NCBI GenBank assembly: GCA_944380725.1
Contig: CALWIK010000010.1
Coordinates: 1-43,385 of the forward strand
Reading direction: 5' to 3'
From: an uncultured Clostridia bacterium
GTDB taxonomy: Bacteria; Bacillota; Clostridia; Oscillospirales; Acutalibacteraceae
DNA length: 43,385 nt
Shown: positions 9,288 to 19,373 of the stretch, in pieces
How the letters are laid out: the number at the start of each line of letters is the position of its first letter
How positions within the stretch are numbered: position 1 is the first letter of the stretch
Translations under genes and position numbers: made by a program
The notes under the pieces: model-generated
Told to the model about the DNA's origin: nothing
What the model saw: the letters and a program-made list of their open reading frames with translations, nothing else
The model's database searches: none

Positions 9288-9851
9288 TTAATCATAAAAA
9301 TACAAATTTTTATACATTCGTTTACTTTCTAAAACATTCTTAACATAAATTAACGTATCCGGATATGGTATTTTTTTCAATGTTTTTCCATCTAAAGAAT
9401 ACCTCGAGTCTTTGAGCCACTTGTCTACCGTACCTATCCCCGCGTTGTATGCACAAATTATTTCTACAAAAGTATTATACCTCTTTTTCAATATAGATAA
9501 AAGATACGTACCATATTTTACATTTGTTTTTGGGTCTTTCAGATGGCCAACATCCAAATATGGCATCAAATTATGAGTTTGCAACCACTCAAATGTTTCT
9601 GGCATAACCTGCATCAAACCTATTGCTCCTGCATGTGATTCCGCATCTTGTCTAAAATTGCTTTCAGATTTTATTATTGCTAAAATTAAATCCTTTTCTA
9701 CATCAAATTTTTCAGCACTTTCTTTTATATAATCATAATACTTTATAGGATATGCCTTTTTAAAGAAAAAAGCTTGGCCACAATAAAGAGCAAAACCTGC
9801 AAAGATGAAAATTAAAAAACTCAAAATTAAAGACTTATATCTGTATCGCAT
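9288..9851 (-). CDS. Membrane-anchored lytic transglycosylase (SLT family)
   Basis: Cleaves peptidoglycan glycan strands with formation of 1,6-anhydro-muramic acid. It is 187 residues long. An N-terminal membrane helix (residues 8-27) is followed by an SLT domain: the catalytic Glu is in IKSESNFRQDA (about residue 63), followed by GAIGLMQVMPET and the AYNAGIGTVDKWL motif typical of the Slt70 fold. The start is ATG with AAGAGGA seven bases upstream. It acts outside the membrane as part of wall turnover. Confidence 0.92.
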   Translation of the reverse strand: MRYRYKSLILSFLIFIFAGFALYCGQAFFFKKAYPIKYYDYIKESAEKFDVEKDLILAIIKSESNFRQDAESHAGAIGLMQVMPETFEWLQTHNLMPYLDVGHLKDPKTNVKYGTYLLSILKKRYNTFVEIICAYNAGIGTVDKWLKDSRYSLDGKTLKKIPYPDTLIYVKNVLESKRMYKNLYFYD

Positions 9852-9913
9852 TAAAATCCTCTTTTAATATTATAATTTCAAATAACTCTTAGCATATATT
9901 TATTTTCTACATT

Positions 9914-10927
9914 TTAAAGATTTATTATATTAAAGCCTGCCGCACGGATTAATCTATTATAAACTGCCAAACCTACACCAGATTTTGCAGGACATCGTGC
10001 ATAAACCAAATCAATATTTTTCATATTATCAAGTTTTCTAAGAGCATCAAACAATTTTTCCGCCTGTAATAACGGATCAACTTCTTTACCATAAGTAGCA
10101 AAAGGAATTTTTAGATTTTTTGCATCTTCTTCAAAACATAGCGCAGCTACTTTATTTGCCTCATTATTATTAATATAATCTAGATATTGTTTTTGGTTAC
10201 CATCCAAAATTATAAGCTTCACATTAGGTGCATAGTGCTTATATTTTAGTCCTGGTGATATTGGCTTAGAGTTTTCATCTAAACGATTTATCACGGCACT
10301 GTCAAATTCTACTTTACCAAGCACAGACTCTAACTGTTCTATAGTTATTGCTCCCGGGCGGAATACCGTTGGGATTTTTTCACACAAAGAGATCACTGTA
10401 GATTCTACCCCTATATTACAAGTGCCAGCATCAACAATGGCATCAATTTTTCCTTTCAAGTCCAAAGCAACATGCTCTACCTTTGTTGGACTAGGTCTAC
10501 CAGATAAATTTGCAGATGGTGCTACCAACGGAGTTTTTGTTTCTTTAATTATCTTTTTAGCAATTCTATGCGCCGGCATCCGTATCGCTACAGTATCCAA
10601 CCCACCACTTATAATGTCTAAAATAACTTTAGATTTTTTCAAAATAATAGTTAAAGGTCCTGGCCAAAAGGCATTCGCTAGTTTTATGGCTTCCGGAGTA
10701 ACCTCTTGCACTAAGCCATATATTTCATCAATACTACTAATATGTACAATTAAAGGGTTATCGCTTGGCCTGCCTTTAGCAATAAAAATTTTTCTTATTG
10801 CGTCTTCATTAAAAGCATCTGCTGCAAGGCCATAAACTGTTTCTGTTGGGATCGCTACAATCCCTCCCATTTTTAATATTTCTGCTGCCTCGTTTACATC
10901 TTTTGCCGATAATATTTTTGTTTCCAT
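9914..10927 (-). CDS. tsaC: Threonylcarbamoyl-AMP synthase (Sua5/YwlC type)
   Basis: Makes threonylcarbamoyl-AMP from Thr, bicarbonate and ATP, the first step of the universal t6A37 tRNA modification. 337 residues, the long Sua5 form: a YrdC-like domain (residues 1-200; MGGIVAIPTETVYGLAADA, KGRPSDNPLIVH, PSANLSGRPSPT, FRPGAIT) joined to the C-terminal Sua5 domain (residues 220-337; SPGLKYKHYAPN). Its stop is followed by about 60 bases before the transglycosylase gene; upstream, prfA ends 17 bases before its ATG. Such coupling of prfA and sua5 (with or without prmC) is common in Firmicutes. Confidence 0.95.
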   Translation of the reverse strand: METKILSAKDVNEAAEILKMGGIVAIPTETVYGLAADAFNEDAIRKIFIAKGRPSDNPLIVHISSIDEIYGLVQEVTPEAIKLANAFWPGPLTIILKKSKVILDIISGGLDTVAIRMPAHRIAKKIIKETKTPLVAPSANLSGRPSPTKVEHVALDLKGKIDAIVDAGTCNIGVESTVISLCEKIPTVFRPGAITIEQLESVLGKVEFDSAVINRLDENSKPISPGLKYKHYAPNVKLIILDGNQKQYLDYINNNEANKVAALCFEEDAKNLKIPFATYGKEVDPLLQAEKLFDALRKLDNMKNIDLVYARCPAKSGVGLAVYNRLIRAAGFNIINL

Positions 10928-10943
10928 TATACACTCTTCTTAA

Positions 10944-12023
10944 TTATTTATTATCTATTGAATTCTCAAGTTTTGCTGTTCTATCTGCAGTAATTAAAGA
11001 ATCAATAATTTCGTCAAGATCTCCATTTAAAACATCATCCAATCGATATAACGTTAGTCCTATTCTATGGTCAGTTACTCTTCCTTGAGGATAGTTATAA
11101 GTTCTAATTCTTTCAGAACGGTCTCCCGTTCCTACCTGAGTTTTCCTTTCTTGAGCCATTGCCTCGGTTTGTTCTTGCATTTTTGCCTCTAAGAGTCTAG
11201 CTTTTAAAACCTTCATAGCCTTTTCTTTATTTTTATATTGGCTGCGTTCATCTTGACATTCCACTACAACTCCGGTAGGAATGTGCGTAATTCTGATTGC
11301 AGACTCTGTTTTATTTATGTGCTGCCCTCCCGCACCACTCGCACGAAATGTATCTATCTGCAAATCCGAAGGGTTAATTTCAACTTCTACATCTTCTGCC
11401 TCTGGCAAAACAGCAACCGTCACAGTAGAAGTGTGGATCCTGCCCTGAGCCTCTGTTTCTGGCACTCTTTGAACTCTATGCACTCCGCTTTCATATTTTA
11501 ATCTAGAATAAGCCCCATCACCCGAAATAATAAAACTAATTTCTTTGTATCCTCCAAGGCCTGTCTCATTGGAATTTAATATTTCCGTTTTCCAGCGCTT
11601 AGATTCTGCATACATGCTATACATTCTAAACAGGACTCCAGAGAATAAGGCAGCTTCTTCTCCTCCAGCTCCACCTCTAATTTCTACGATAACATTTCTA
11701 TCGTCATTTGGATCTTTAGGCAGCAGTAAAATTTTAAGTTCTTCCGATATCCTCTCTATAGAATTCTTTGCATTTTCAAGTTCAGATTCGACCATTTCTT
11801 TAAAATCTTTATCGAGCCCAGCCTCGTTTAAAAGCTGTTTTGCGTCTTCTTCATCGCGTTTAGCTTTTTCATATTCATTATATTTTTCTACAATCGGGGT
11901 TAAATTTTTTTGTTCTTTCATGAGTGCTCTATATTTTTCTTGATTAGAGACAACATTTGGGTCACATAATAATTTAGTTATTTCAGTATTTCTCTTTTTA
12001 AAAACTTCTAATTTTTCAAACAA
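10944..12023 (-). CDS. prfA: Peptide chain release factor 1
   Basis: Recognises UAA and UAG stop codons and triggers peptide release. 359 residues, full length. The codon-recognition tripeptide PET is in RVPETEAQG, which makes it RF1 and not RF2 (SPF). The catalytic GGQ is in [25 protein letters not shown] and [10 protein letters not shown] are standard. The start is TTG at 12023 (MFEKLEVF): the upstream ATGs are out of frame, and a GGAGG lies 12 bases before it. The GGQ glutamine is the target of PrmC, encoded about 6.5 kb away in this window. Confidence 0.97.
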   Translation of the reverse strand: MFEKLEVFKKRNTEITKLLCDPNVVSNQEKYRALMKEQKNLTPIVEKYNEYEKAKRDEEDAKQLLNEAGLDKDFKEMVESELENAKNSIERISEELKILLLPKDPNDDRNVIVEIRGGAGGEEAALFSGVLFRMYSMYAESKRWKTEILNSNETGLGGYKEISFIISGDGAYSRLKYESGVHRVQRVPETEAQGRIHTSTVTVAVLPEAEDVEVEINPSDLQIDTFRASGAGGQHINKTESAIRITHIPTGVVVECQDERSQYKNKEKAMKVLKARLLEAKMQEQTEAMAQERKTQVGTGDRSERIRTYNYPQGRVTDHRIGLTLYRLDDVLNGDLDEIIDSLITADRTAKLENSIDNK

Positions 12024-12030
12024 AACCGCA

Positions 12031-12231
12031 TCATTCCTCCAAATTATTGGGCTCAGGCCTTATTATTTTTTTTATATTTTTTTCTATTTTTGAACGTTTG
12101 CTCATAAAATCATGATTACAAGTTATGCATCGCAACTTAAAATCCATTCCAGAGCGTAGAACTAAAAAATTTTTTCCCTTGCAAGGATGTGGCTTTTTCA
12201 TTTCTAATATATCACCTATTTTTACGTTCAA
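12031..12231 (-). CDS. DUF951 family small zinc-ribbon-like protein (YyzM type)
   Basis: A 66-residue basic protein of the DUF951 family, whose biochemical role is unknown. The family signature is clear: [14 protein letters not shown], then [13 protein letters not shown], giving the CxnCxxC pattern that may bind a metal. The frame is open further upstream (ATG at 12252), but the TTG at 12231 has GGTGG eight bases ahead and gives the usual length of about 65. The next gene downstream is prfA, seven bases after the stop, so the two are probably co-transcribed. Confidence 0.82.
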   Translation of the reverse strand: MNVKIGDILEMKKPHPCKGKNFLVLRSGMDFKLRCITCNHDFMSKRSKIEKNIKKIIRPEPNNLEE

Positions 12232-12301
12232 AAATCTCACCACCATACTCATAATAAACCATAAACAATTATATCATTTTTGCATCTGTGCATCAAGATT
12301 C

Positions 12302-12329
12302 TTGAAAAATCTAATAAAATTCATATAAT
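12302..12329 (+). promoter_or_regulatory. SigA promoter of birA-bioY
   Basis: TTGAAA (12302-12307), a 16-base spacer and TATAAT (12324-12329), followed by AAAAGGAG and the birA start. No inverted repeat resembling a BirA or BioR operator is obvious in the 112-base gap. Confidence 0.65.
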
Positions 12330-12364
12330 ATAATAAAAAATTAAAAGGAGTTTAGCCATGTGCT

Positions 12365-13156
12365 ATGGAAAAATTGGAAAATAACATTTTTTTAAAAAAT
12401 ATATTATATTGCAAACAAATTGATTCAACAAATGAATGGGCAAAACGTTACTTTCATTCTGCTAAAAATATCATTGAAAATACAGTTTTTCTTGCTGATG
12501 TTCAAACCTCTGGCAAAGGTCGATTATCTCGCACTTGGCTTTGTGACCCGAAAAAACAAATAAACATGTCTATTTTAACGTGCCCTACAAAAATTGACTC
12601 GACTCATTTGCAATTAATATGCTTATGTGCGGCTCTTGCTATTTATAACTCTATTAAAGTATTGTCTAATTTACCTTGTGAGGTTAAATGGCCAAACGAT
12701 ATTCTTATTAATAAACGAAAAGTTTGTGGCATTTTATGCGAATCTATATTCTACAGCAAGAACAATACCCCTAGTGCAATTATTGTTGGAATTGGTATAA
12801 ATGTAAATAATAATAAATTTGATAAATCCATAGCTAAAAAAGCTACTTCTATTTATTTAGAATCTAAAAAGATTGTATCTAAAAAAGCCCTGATCGGCCT
12901 TATCCTAAAAGAATTTTCTCTTTATTTTCAAAAATTTAATATGTGTCAATTTGAAGATATTATAAAGGAATATAAGTCTTGTTGTGCTACCTTGAATAGA
13001 AAAATCGAATTTGAGCGCACAAACAAAATCGTTTATGCTACTGCTATAGACATAAACAATTTAGGTGAGCTTATTGTTAAAACGCCTTACGGAGAAATCT
13101 TTACTTTAAATCACGAAGAGATTTTCTATAATAATATTTATAAAAATGAGGTGTAA
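12365..13156 (+). CDS. birA: Biotin--[acetyl-CoA-carboxylase] ligase (no DNA-binding domain)
   Basis: Attaches biotin to the biotin carboxyl carrier protein through biotinyl-AMP. 263 residues. The catalytic domain begins at once (IDSTNEWAKRYF), with the biotin/ATP loop TSGKGRLSRTW, the lysine motif KWPNDILINKRKVCGIL and a C-terminal SH3-like domain. The N-terminal helix-turn-helix of bifunctional BirA is absent, so this is a group I, non-regulatory ligase. An ATG at 12358 is out of frame; the ATG at 12365 is used. bioY follows directly, so the operon pairs biotin use with biotin uptake. Confidence 0.93.
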   Translation: MEKLENNIFLKNILYCKQIDSTNEWAKRYFHSAKNIIENTVFLADVQTSGKGRLSRTWLCDPKKQINMSILTCPTKIDSTHLQLICLCAALAIYNSIKVLSNLPCEVKWPNDILINKRKVCGILCESIFYSKNNTPSAIIVGIGINVNNNKFDKSIAKKATSIYLESKKIVSKKALIGLILKEFSLYFQKFNMCQFEDIIKEYKSCCATLNRKIEFERTNKIVYATAIDINNLGELIVKTPYGEIFTLNHEEIFYNNIYKNEV

Positions 13157-13160
13157 ATTT

Positions 13161-13733
13161 ATGAACAAAAAATTTTTAAACTTAACTTTATCTGCGTTTT
13201 TTGTTGCCATTATGGCTGTTTCTGGAACAATATTAAAAATCCCTCTCCCTCCACCATTGCCTAGTTTAAGCATGCAATTTTTTTTTAGCACACTTTCAGG
13301 AATAATTCTCGGTTCAAAGTTAGGCGCCGTTTCTATGCTTGTTTATCTACTCCTTGGTCTTGCTGGAGCTCCAATTTTTACCGCCGGTGGTGGAATCGGG
13401 TATATTTTTTATCCTTCATTTGGATATATTTTAGGATTCATCGGTAGTGCATTTATCTCTGGGTTCTTTCACGAACTTATAGAAAGAAAATATAATATAA
13501 TCTCGATTAAATGGTTAATTATCGGAAATTTTTTATCTTTAATATTTGTCTATTTTTGCGGTGTTTTCTACATATATCTAATTAAAAATTTTTACACCGA
13601 ATCCAATATATCAATTATTAATGCCATGCAGATAGGCATGCTCTCTTTTATGCCAACCGACTCATTATGGTGTGTTTTTTCAGCTTTAATTGGAAATAAG
13701 ATATTACCTTTAGTTAAAAATTATTCTAAATAA
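13161..13733 (+). CDS. bioY: Biotin transporter substrate-binding subunit BioY
   Basis: S-component of an ECF-type biotin importer; six membrane helices are expected over about 190 residues. Typical features are the SMQFFF stretch, GSKLGAVSMLVYLLLGLAGAPIF, and AGGGIGYIFYPSFGYILGF. The ATG at 13161, seven bases after GAGGTG, is preferred over the ATG at 13146, which lies inside birA. The birA stop is four bases upstream. No bio biosynthesis genes lie nearby, consistent with biotin salvage; the energising EcfA/EcfT subunits must be elsewhere. Confidence 0.92.
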   Translation: MNKKFLNLTLSAFFVAIMAVSGTILKIPLPPPLPSLSMQFFFSTLSGIILGSKLGAVSMLVYLLLGLAGAPIFTAGGGIGYIFYPSFGYILGFIGSAFISGFFHELIERKYNIISIKWLIIGNFLSLIFVYFCGVFYIYLIKNFYTESNISIINAMQIGMLSFMPTDSLWCVFSALIGNKILPLVKNYSK

Positions 13734-13801
13734 AAATTTTATTTTTATTATTTTCCCTTGGTATTTTCGTCGCAGAACCTATTTTTTCTACCGGCGTAAC
13801 T

Positions 13802-15828
<2,027 letters not shown>

Positions 15829-15967
15829 ACTTACTCAACCTCCAAAATACTTTTTATTTTTAATTTTACAGCTAAAAAAATTGTTTGTAAATAGATTCTC
15901 TTAAAAGTTTTATCATAGTTTGTTAATAATTATAATAAATTAAAATTAAAAAGGATGATTTATTATT

Positions 15968-17002
15968 ATGAGACAAAAAATGCTATTTATGTTTAGTTTA
16001 TTACTTTTTATTTTTTCAATCCCGCTATTTATTTCTTTAAAAGAATTAAATGATATAAATTTTAATTTAAAATTTAGCATACCAGAATTAAAACTAAACT
16101 TTCTAGATAAAATAAAAAAAAATAAAAATATCCCAGAAATTAAAGACAAATTAAATTATGCTTTTAAGGTTTTAGATCAGTCAACAGATGCTGTTTTAAA
16201 TATAACCTTAAAAGACTTTACTATAGGTGCAGTAGCAACAGAAATGCCTTTAACTTTTGAGGCAGAAGCATTAAAAGCTCAAGCTGTTGCCACTTATACA
16301 TATTTTAGCAACTTAAAAGAAAAAAATGCTCAAAAAAATGATCCTACCTTGAAAGGGGCCGATTTTTCTATAGATTCGGACAAATGGTTATATTATACTT
16401 CTAAAGAACAGATGCAGTTGCGCTGGGGAGAAAATTTTAACGATTATTATGAAAAACTTTGTAAAGCAGTTGAACCCGTACTAGGACAAAGTCTAAAGCA
16501 AGATGGAAAATATATTCAAGCGCTATATCATTCTATATCTTCCGGAAATACAGAAGACATCATGGATGTATTTGGCGGATCATGTGAATATTTAAAACCT
16601 GTGCCTAGCCCTGAAGATTTGCTTGCCCCCGGGTATCTTAGCTACAAGGAGTTTGCTTTAGAAGAATTCAAAACTATTGCAAAAACTAAATGGCCTGATG
16701 CCTCTTTTTCTGATGAATCTGAGGCAATTATACAAATAAAGAGGCGTTCTCCATCTGGAATGATAATTGAAGCCAAAGTTGGATCAAGACATACCTCCGG
16801 AAGAGAAATTCGAGACGTGTTTGGTTTGCGTTCTGCTAATTTTGATGTAAATATCCAAAATGATAAAATACTATTTACTGTAAAAGGATACGGTCACGGC
16901 GTTGGCATGAGTCAATATGGTGCACAAAATATGGCAAAAAATGGAGCCACCTATAAACAAATTCTTTCATGGTATTATCCGGGCGCAGAACTTTGCTCAT
17001 AA
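15968..17002 (+). CDS. spoIID: Stage II sporulation protein D (SpoIID/LytB lytic transglycosylase)
   Basis: Membrane-anchored enzyme that, with SpoIIP and SpoIIM, degrades peptidoglycan during engulfment; SpoIID cleaves the glycan strands. 344 residues: an N-terminal membrane helix (residues 6-22), then the SpoIID domain with IGAVATEMP, the catalytic Glu region EALKAQAVATYTY, HSISSGNTED, and the C-terminal KGYGHGVGMSQYGAQNMA. The ATG at 15968 follows AAAAAGG by about 14 bases. It stands alone between divergent and convergent genes. Its partner spoIIP is about 8 kb away in this window. I found no clear SigE promoter in its short leader. Confidence 0.94.
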   Translation: MRQKMLFMFSLLLFIFSIPLFISLKELNDINFNLKFSIPELKLNFLDKIKKNKNIPEIKDKLNYAFKVLDQSTDAVLNITLKDFTIGAVATEMPLTFEAEALKAQAVATYTYFSNLKEKNAQKNDPTLKGADFSIDSDKWLYYTSKEQMQLRWGENFNDYYEKLCKAVEPVLGQSLKQDGKYIQALYHSISSGNTEDIMDVFGGSCEYLKPVPSPEDLLAPGYLSYKEFALEEFKTIAKTKWPDASFSDESEAIIQIKRRSPSGMIIEAKVGSRHTSGREIRDVFGLRSANFDVNIQNDKILFTVKGYGHGVGMSQYGAQNMAKNGATYKQILSWYYPGAELCS

Positions 17003-17088
17003 AATACCGGCCGCACTACACATTGCACGGCTGGTTAACTACTTCTGTGAGAAAAATTCCCTAATTTTTTCTAAAATATTTTTGCATC

Positions 17089-17751
17089 TTAGTGCTTTTC
17101 AGATAATATTTTCTTTAAGCTTTTTTGTGAGTTCCCGTCACAAACCGCAACAACTTCATCTCCAGAATAAATTTTTGTATCTCCCTGCGGAATTATTAAA
17201 TTTTCATCTCTTAAAACAGATATTATAAGCGAAGAGTTTGGTAAATCGATATCCTTTAACGACATCCCATCCACTTTTGCATTTTCCGGCACAACTATCT
17301 CACAAATTGCGGCTCTTCCTTTGTTTAAACTTGCCAAAAGCCTCATTTCTGCACTTTCTACTTCTTGTTCAATTAGCCTTGTAATTATCTCTGTGCTACT
17401 CACGGCATTATCCATTCCAAGTTTTCTTAAAGCTTCCAAATTTCTAGGATTATTTGCTCTTGTTATAACTTTCTTAACTTGAAACCTTTTTTTAGCCAAT
17501 TGAGAAGCCACCAAATTGTCCTGATCGCTTCCGGTAACCGCAATAAAGCAATCTGCCTTATGGGTGTTGGCCTCTGTTAAAACTCTAATTTCTGTCCCGT
17601 CTCCACATATAACCTCAACATCAAGAATATCTGCTAAACGCATACATTTTATTTTATCTTTTTCTATTAGTTCAACTTCATAATCTCTATCCAACATTGT
17701 CTGTGCTAAATGATAACCTAACTTTCCGCCACCTACTATAACTATCCTCAT
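17089..17751 (-). CDS. TrkA/KtrA-type potassium uptake regulatory subunit (second of a pair)
   Basis: Cytoplasmic gating subunit of a Trk/Ktr potassium transporter. 220 residues with one RCK_N domain (MRIVIVGGGKLGYHLAQ, the NAD-binding glycine loop; acidic LIEKDK; GDGTE; VTGSDQDN) and one RCK_C domain (residues 135-220). The ATG at 17751 gives the canonical start, yet no SD stands right before it: the nearest is GGGAGG at 17792-17787, 35 bases away across a perfect hairpin. A second RCK protein is encoded just upstream; no TrkH/KtrB membrane subunit lies in the window. Confidence 0.9.
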   Translation of the reverse strand: MRIVIVGGGKLGYHLAQTMLDRDYEVELIEKDKIKCMRLADILDVEVICGDGTEIRVLTEANTHKADCFIAVTGSDQDNLVASQLAKKRFQVKKVITRANNPRNLEALRKLGMDNAVSSTEIITRLIEQEVESAEMRLLASLNKGRAAICEIVVPENAKVDGMSLKDIDLPNSSLIISVLRDENLIIPQGDTKIYSGDEVVAVCDGNSQKSLKKILSEKH

Positions 17752-17758
17752 AATACAC

Positions 17759-17781
17759 AATAATTGTTTGGAACAATTATT
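17759..17781 (-). other. Stem-loop between SD and start codon of the TrkA gene
   Basis: A perfect ten-base inverted repeat (17759-17768 with 17772-17781) has a three-base loop. It lies between GGGAGG (17792-17787) and the ATG at 17751. Without it the SD-to-ATG distance is 35 bases; with the stem folded, 12 unpaired bases remain. No T-run follows, so it is not a typical terminator. Confidence 0.65.
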
Positions 17782-17796
17782 AAAGGCCTCCCTTTT

Positions 17797-18420
17797 TTAG
17801 TCACTTATATAAGTTAATATAATTTTGTCTTTAGGGTTCAAAACTATTTTTTGACGTCCATCAAAAAGGTATAGCTTGCCGTTTTCTCTTAAAACTCCCA
17901 TAATAGCCTCGCCTGTTCTCATCGGAATAGAATCTACAGTTCGGCCAACAAAAATTGGATCTACTTCTTTTGCTTTAATTCCAATAGTATTGTCCCCAAA
18001 ATGGAGCTGCTTTTCGGTAAATTCTTCTACTAACGCAGAGTACAATGCTCCACATGCCAAATTAGTCTGACAAACAGTTTTTAAGCCAAATTGATGAAAG
18101 ACATCTTCACGAACTGGATCAGTAATTCGTGCTACCACGTTTTCGACATAAAAAAACTCCTTAACTATTTGAGACACTGTTATATTAAGATTATCATCAG
18201 AAGTCACAACTGCTACAGCGTCACAACTTTCAACTCCAGCATTTCGCAAAACATTCATATCCATTGGCATCCCAACAACAGTAATACCGTCAAAATCGTC
18301 CGAAAGCTGCTCAAATGCCGATTCATTTCTATCCACAATAGAAACATCGTGCCCATGGTAGCACAAGGTATTTGCCAGTCTTGCGCCTAATTTACCACAA
18401 CCAATAACAAGAATATTCAA
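17797..18420 (-). CDS. TrkA/KtrA-type potassium uptake regulatory subunit (first of a pair)
   Basis: RCK protein of 207 residues: a Rossmann RCK_N domain (MNILVIGCGKLGARLANTL, SIVDRNESAF, VVTSDDNLN) and an RCK_C domain (about residues 133-207). The nucleotide-binding acidic residue is Asp in VDRN, as expected for NAD(H) or ATP binding. The start is TTG with AGGAAG eight bases ahead. It is only distantly similar to the following RCK gene, so the pair is likely to make a hetero-oligomeric gate or to serve two transporters. Their adjacency, same strand and 45-base spacing indicate one operon. Confidence 0.9.
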   Translation of the reverse strand: MNILVIGCGKLGARLANTLCYHGHDVSIVDRNESAFEQLSDDFDGITVVGMPMDMNVLRNAGVESCDAVAVVTSDDNLNITVSQIVKEFFYVENVVARITDPVREDVFHQFGLKTVCQTNLACGALYSALVEEFTEKQLHFGDNTIGIKAKEVDPIFVGRTVDSIPMRTGEAIMGVLRENGKLYLFDGRQKIVLNPKDKIILTYISD

Positions 18421-18480
18421 CTAAAAGCACTTCCTGCCCTTAAAAATTATTATAAATCTATTTTTTAAATTATAAATACT

Positions 18481-19350
18481 TTACTCTGCGAAATCAACAT
18501 GCTTAACTTTTTTTGCAGTTATAGCTCTGCTTATTCCATTTATATCCTTCACAACAGCAACGCACTTTAATCCCGAGCTTTCTAATATACCTTTAACCTT
18601 TTCGGCCTGATTTACACCAACTTCTAAGCAAATATATCCATTATTTTTTAAATATTTAACCCAATTTTTTGCAATAGCTCTGTAAAATTTTAGACCATCA
18701 TTTCCTCCATCCAAAGCTATTTTGGGCTCTTGCTGCACCTCTTTTTGCAACGATTTTAAATCTTGTGTAGGAATATATGGAGGGTTAGAAACGATTATAT
18801 CAAAATCTTTAAAATTAAATTTGTTAAAATCACAAATTATGTCAAGTTCTATAGGGGTAACATTTTTAATGTTGTTTAGAATAAGATTCTCTTTTAAAAA
18901 ATTTATAGCCTTGCTAGAAAGTTCAACCGCTACAATCTCTGCTTTTAAAAAATTTTTTGCCAAAATAATAGAAACTGTTCCTGGGCCAGCACATAAGTCC
19001 AAAATTTTTGGTCTGTCTATTTTGCTCATGAGAGCCAAAACTTCTTTCACCAAAACTTCTGTGTCATCTCGTGGAATTAGTGCACCTTCTCCAATTTTAA
19101 ATTTTGACCCCATAAAATTCCAATAACCTAAAATGTACTGTAAAGGGCGCCCATTAGCTCGTTGACTAACTAAATTAAAAAATTTTGCTGTTTTAACTTC
19201 ATCCGCATGGTTGTTTCTAAATAGTATTGTCTGCTGACGATTCAGATTAAAACAAAATTCAAATATACACATAACGTCAAATGCCGGAGACTCGATGCCA
19301 ACCTTTGTTAATATATTTTTGCCCTGCCAATAAACTTCATTTAAAGTCAT
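18481..19350 (-). CDS. prmC: Release factor glutamine methyltransferase
   Basis: SAM-dependent N5-methylation of the GGQ glutamine in release factors, raising termination efficiency. 289 residues: an N-terminal helical domain (residues 1-80; GRPLQYILGYWNF and IPRDDTEVLV are typical), then the methyltransferase fold with DLCAGPGTVSI for SAM binding and the substrate motif SNPPYIP. Its likely substrate RF1 is encoded at 10944-12023. The start is ATG; only a weak GAAAG precedes it. It lies 23 bases downstream of the histidine kinase gene. Confidence 0.93.
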   Translation of the reverse strand: MTLNEVYWQGKNILTKVGIESPAFDVMCIFEFCFNLNRQQTILFRNNHADEVKTAKFFNLVSQRANGRPLQYILGYWNFMGSKFKIGEGALIPRDDTEVLVKEVLALMSKIDRPKILDLCAGPGTVSIILAKNFLKAEIVAVELSSKAINFLKENLILNNIKNVTPIELDIICDFNKFNFKDFDIIVSNPPYIPTQDLKSLQKEVQQEPKIALDGGNDGLKFYRAIAKNWVKYLKNNGYICLEVGVNQAEKVKGILESSGLKCVAVVKDINGISRAITAKKVKHVDFAE

Positions 19351-19373
19351 ATTAAAACACTTTCTAATAAAAA

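Noticed and set aside
11545-11943. Plus-strand frame of 132 codons opposite prfA
   Set aside because: Ser-rich low-complexity translation antisense to a certain gene; no SD.
17006-17036. GC-rich hairpin after spoIID (ACCGGCCG / CGGCTGGT)
   Set aside because: Eight base pairs with one G-U and a 14-base loop, but no T-run on either strand. It may slow polymerase between convergent genes, but I cannot call it a terminator.
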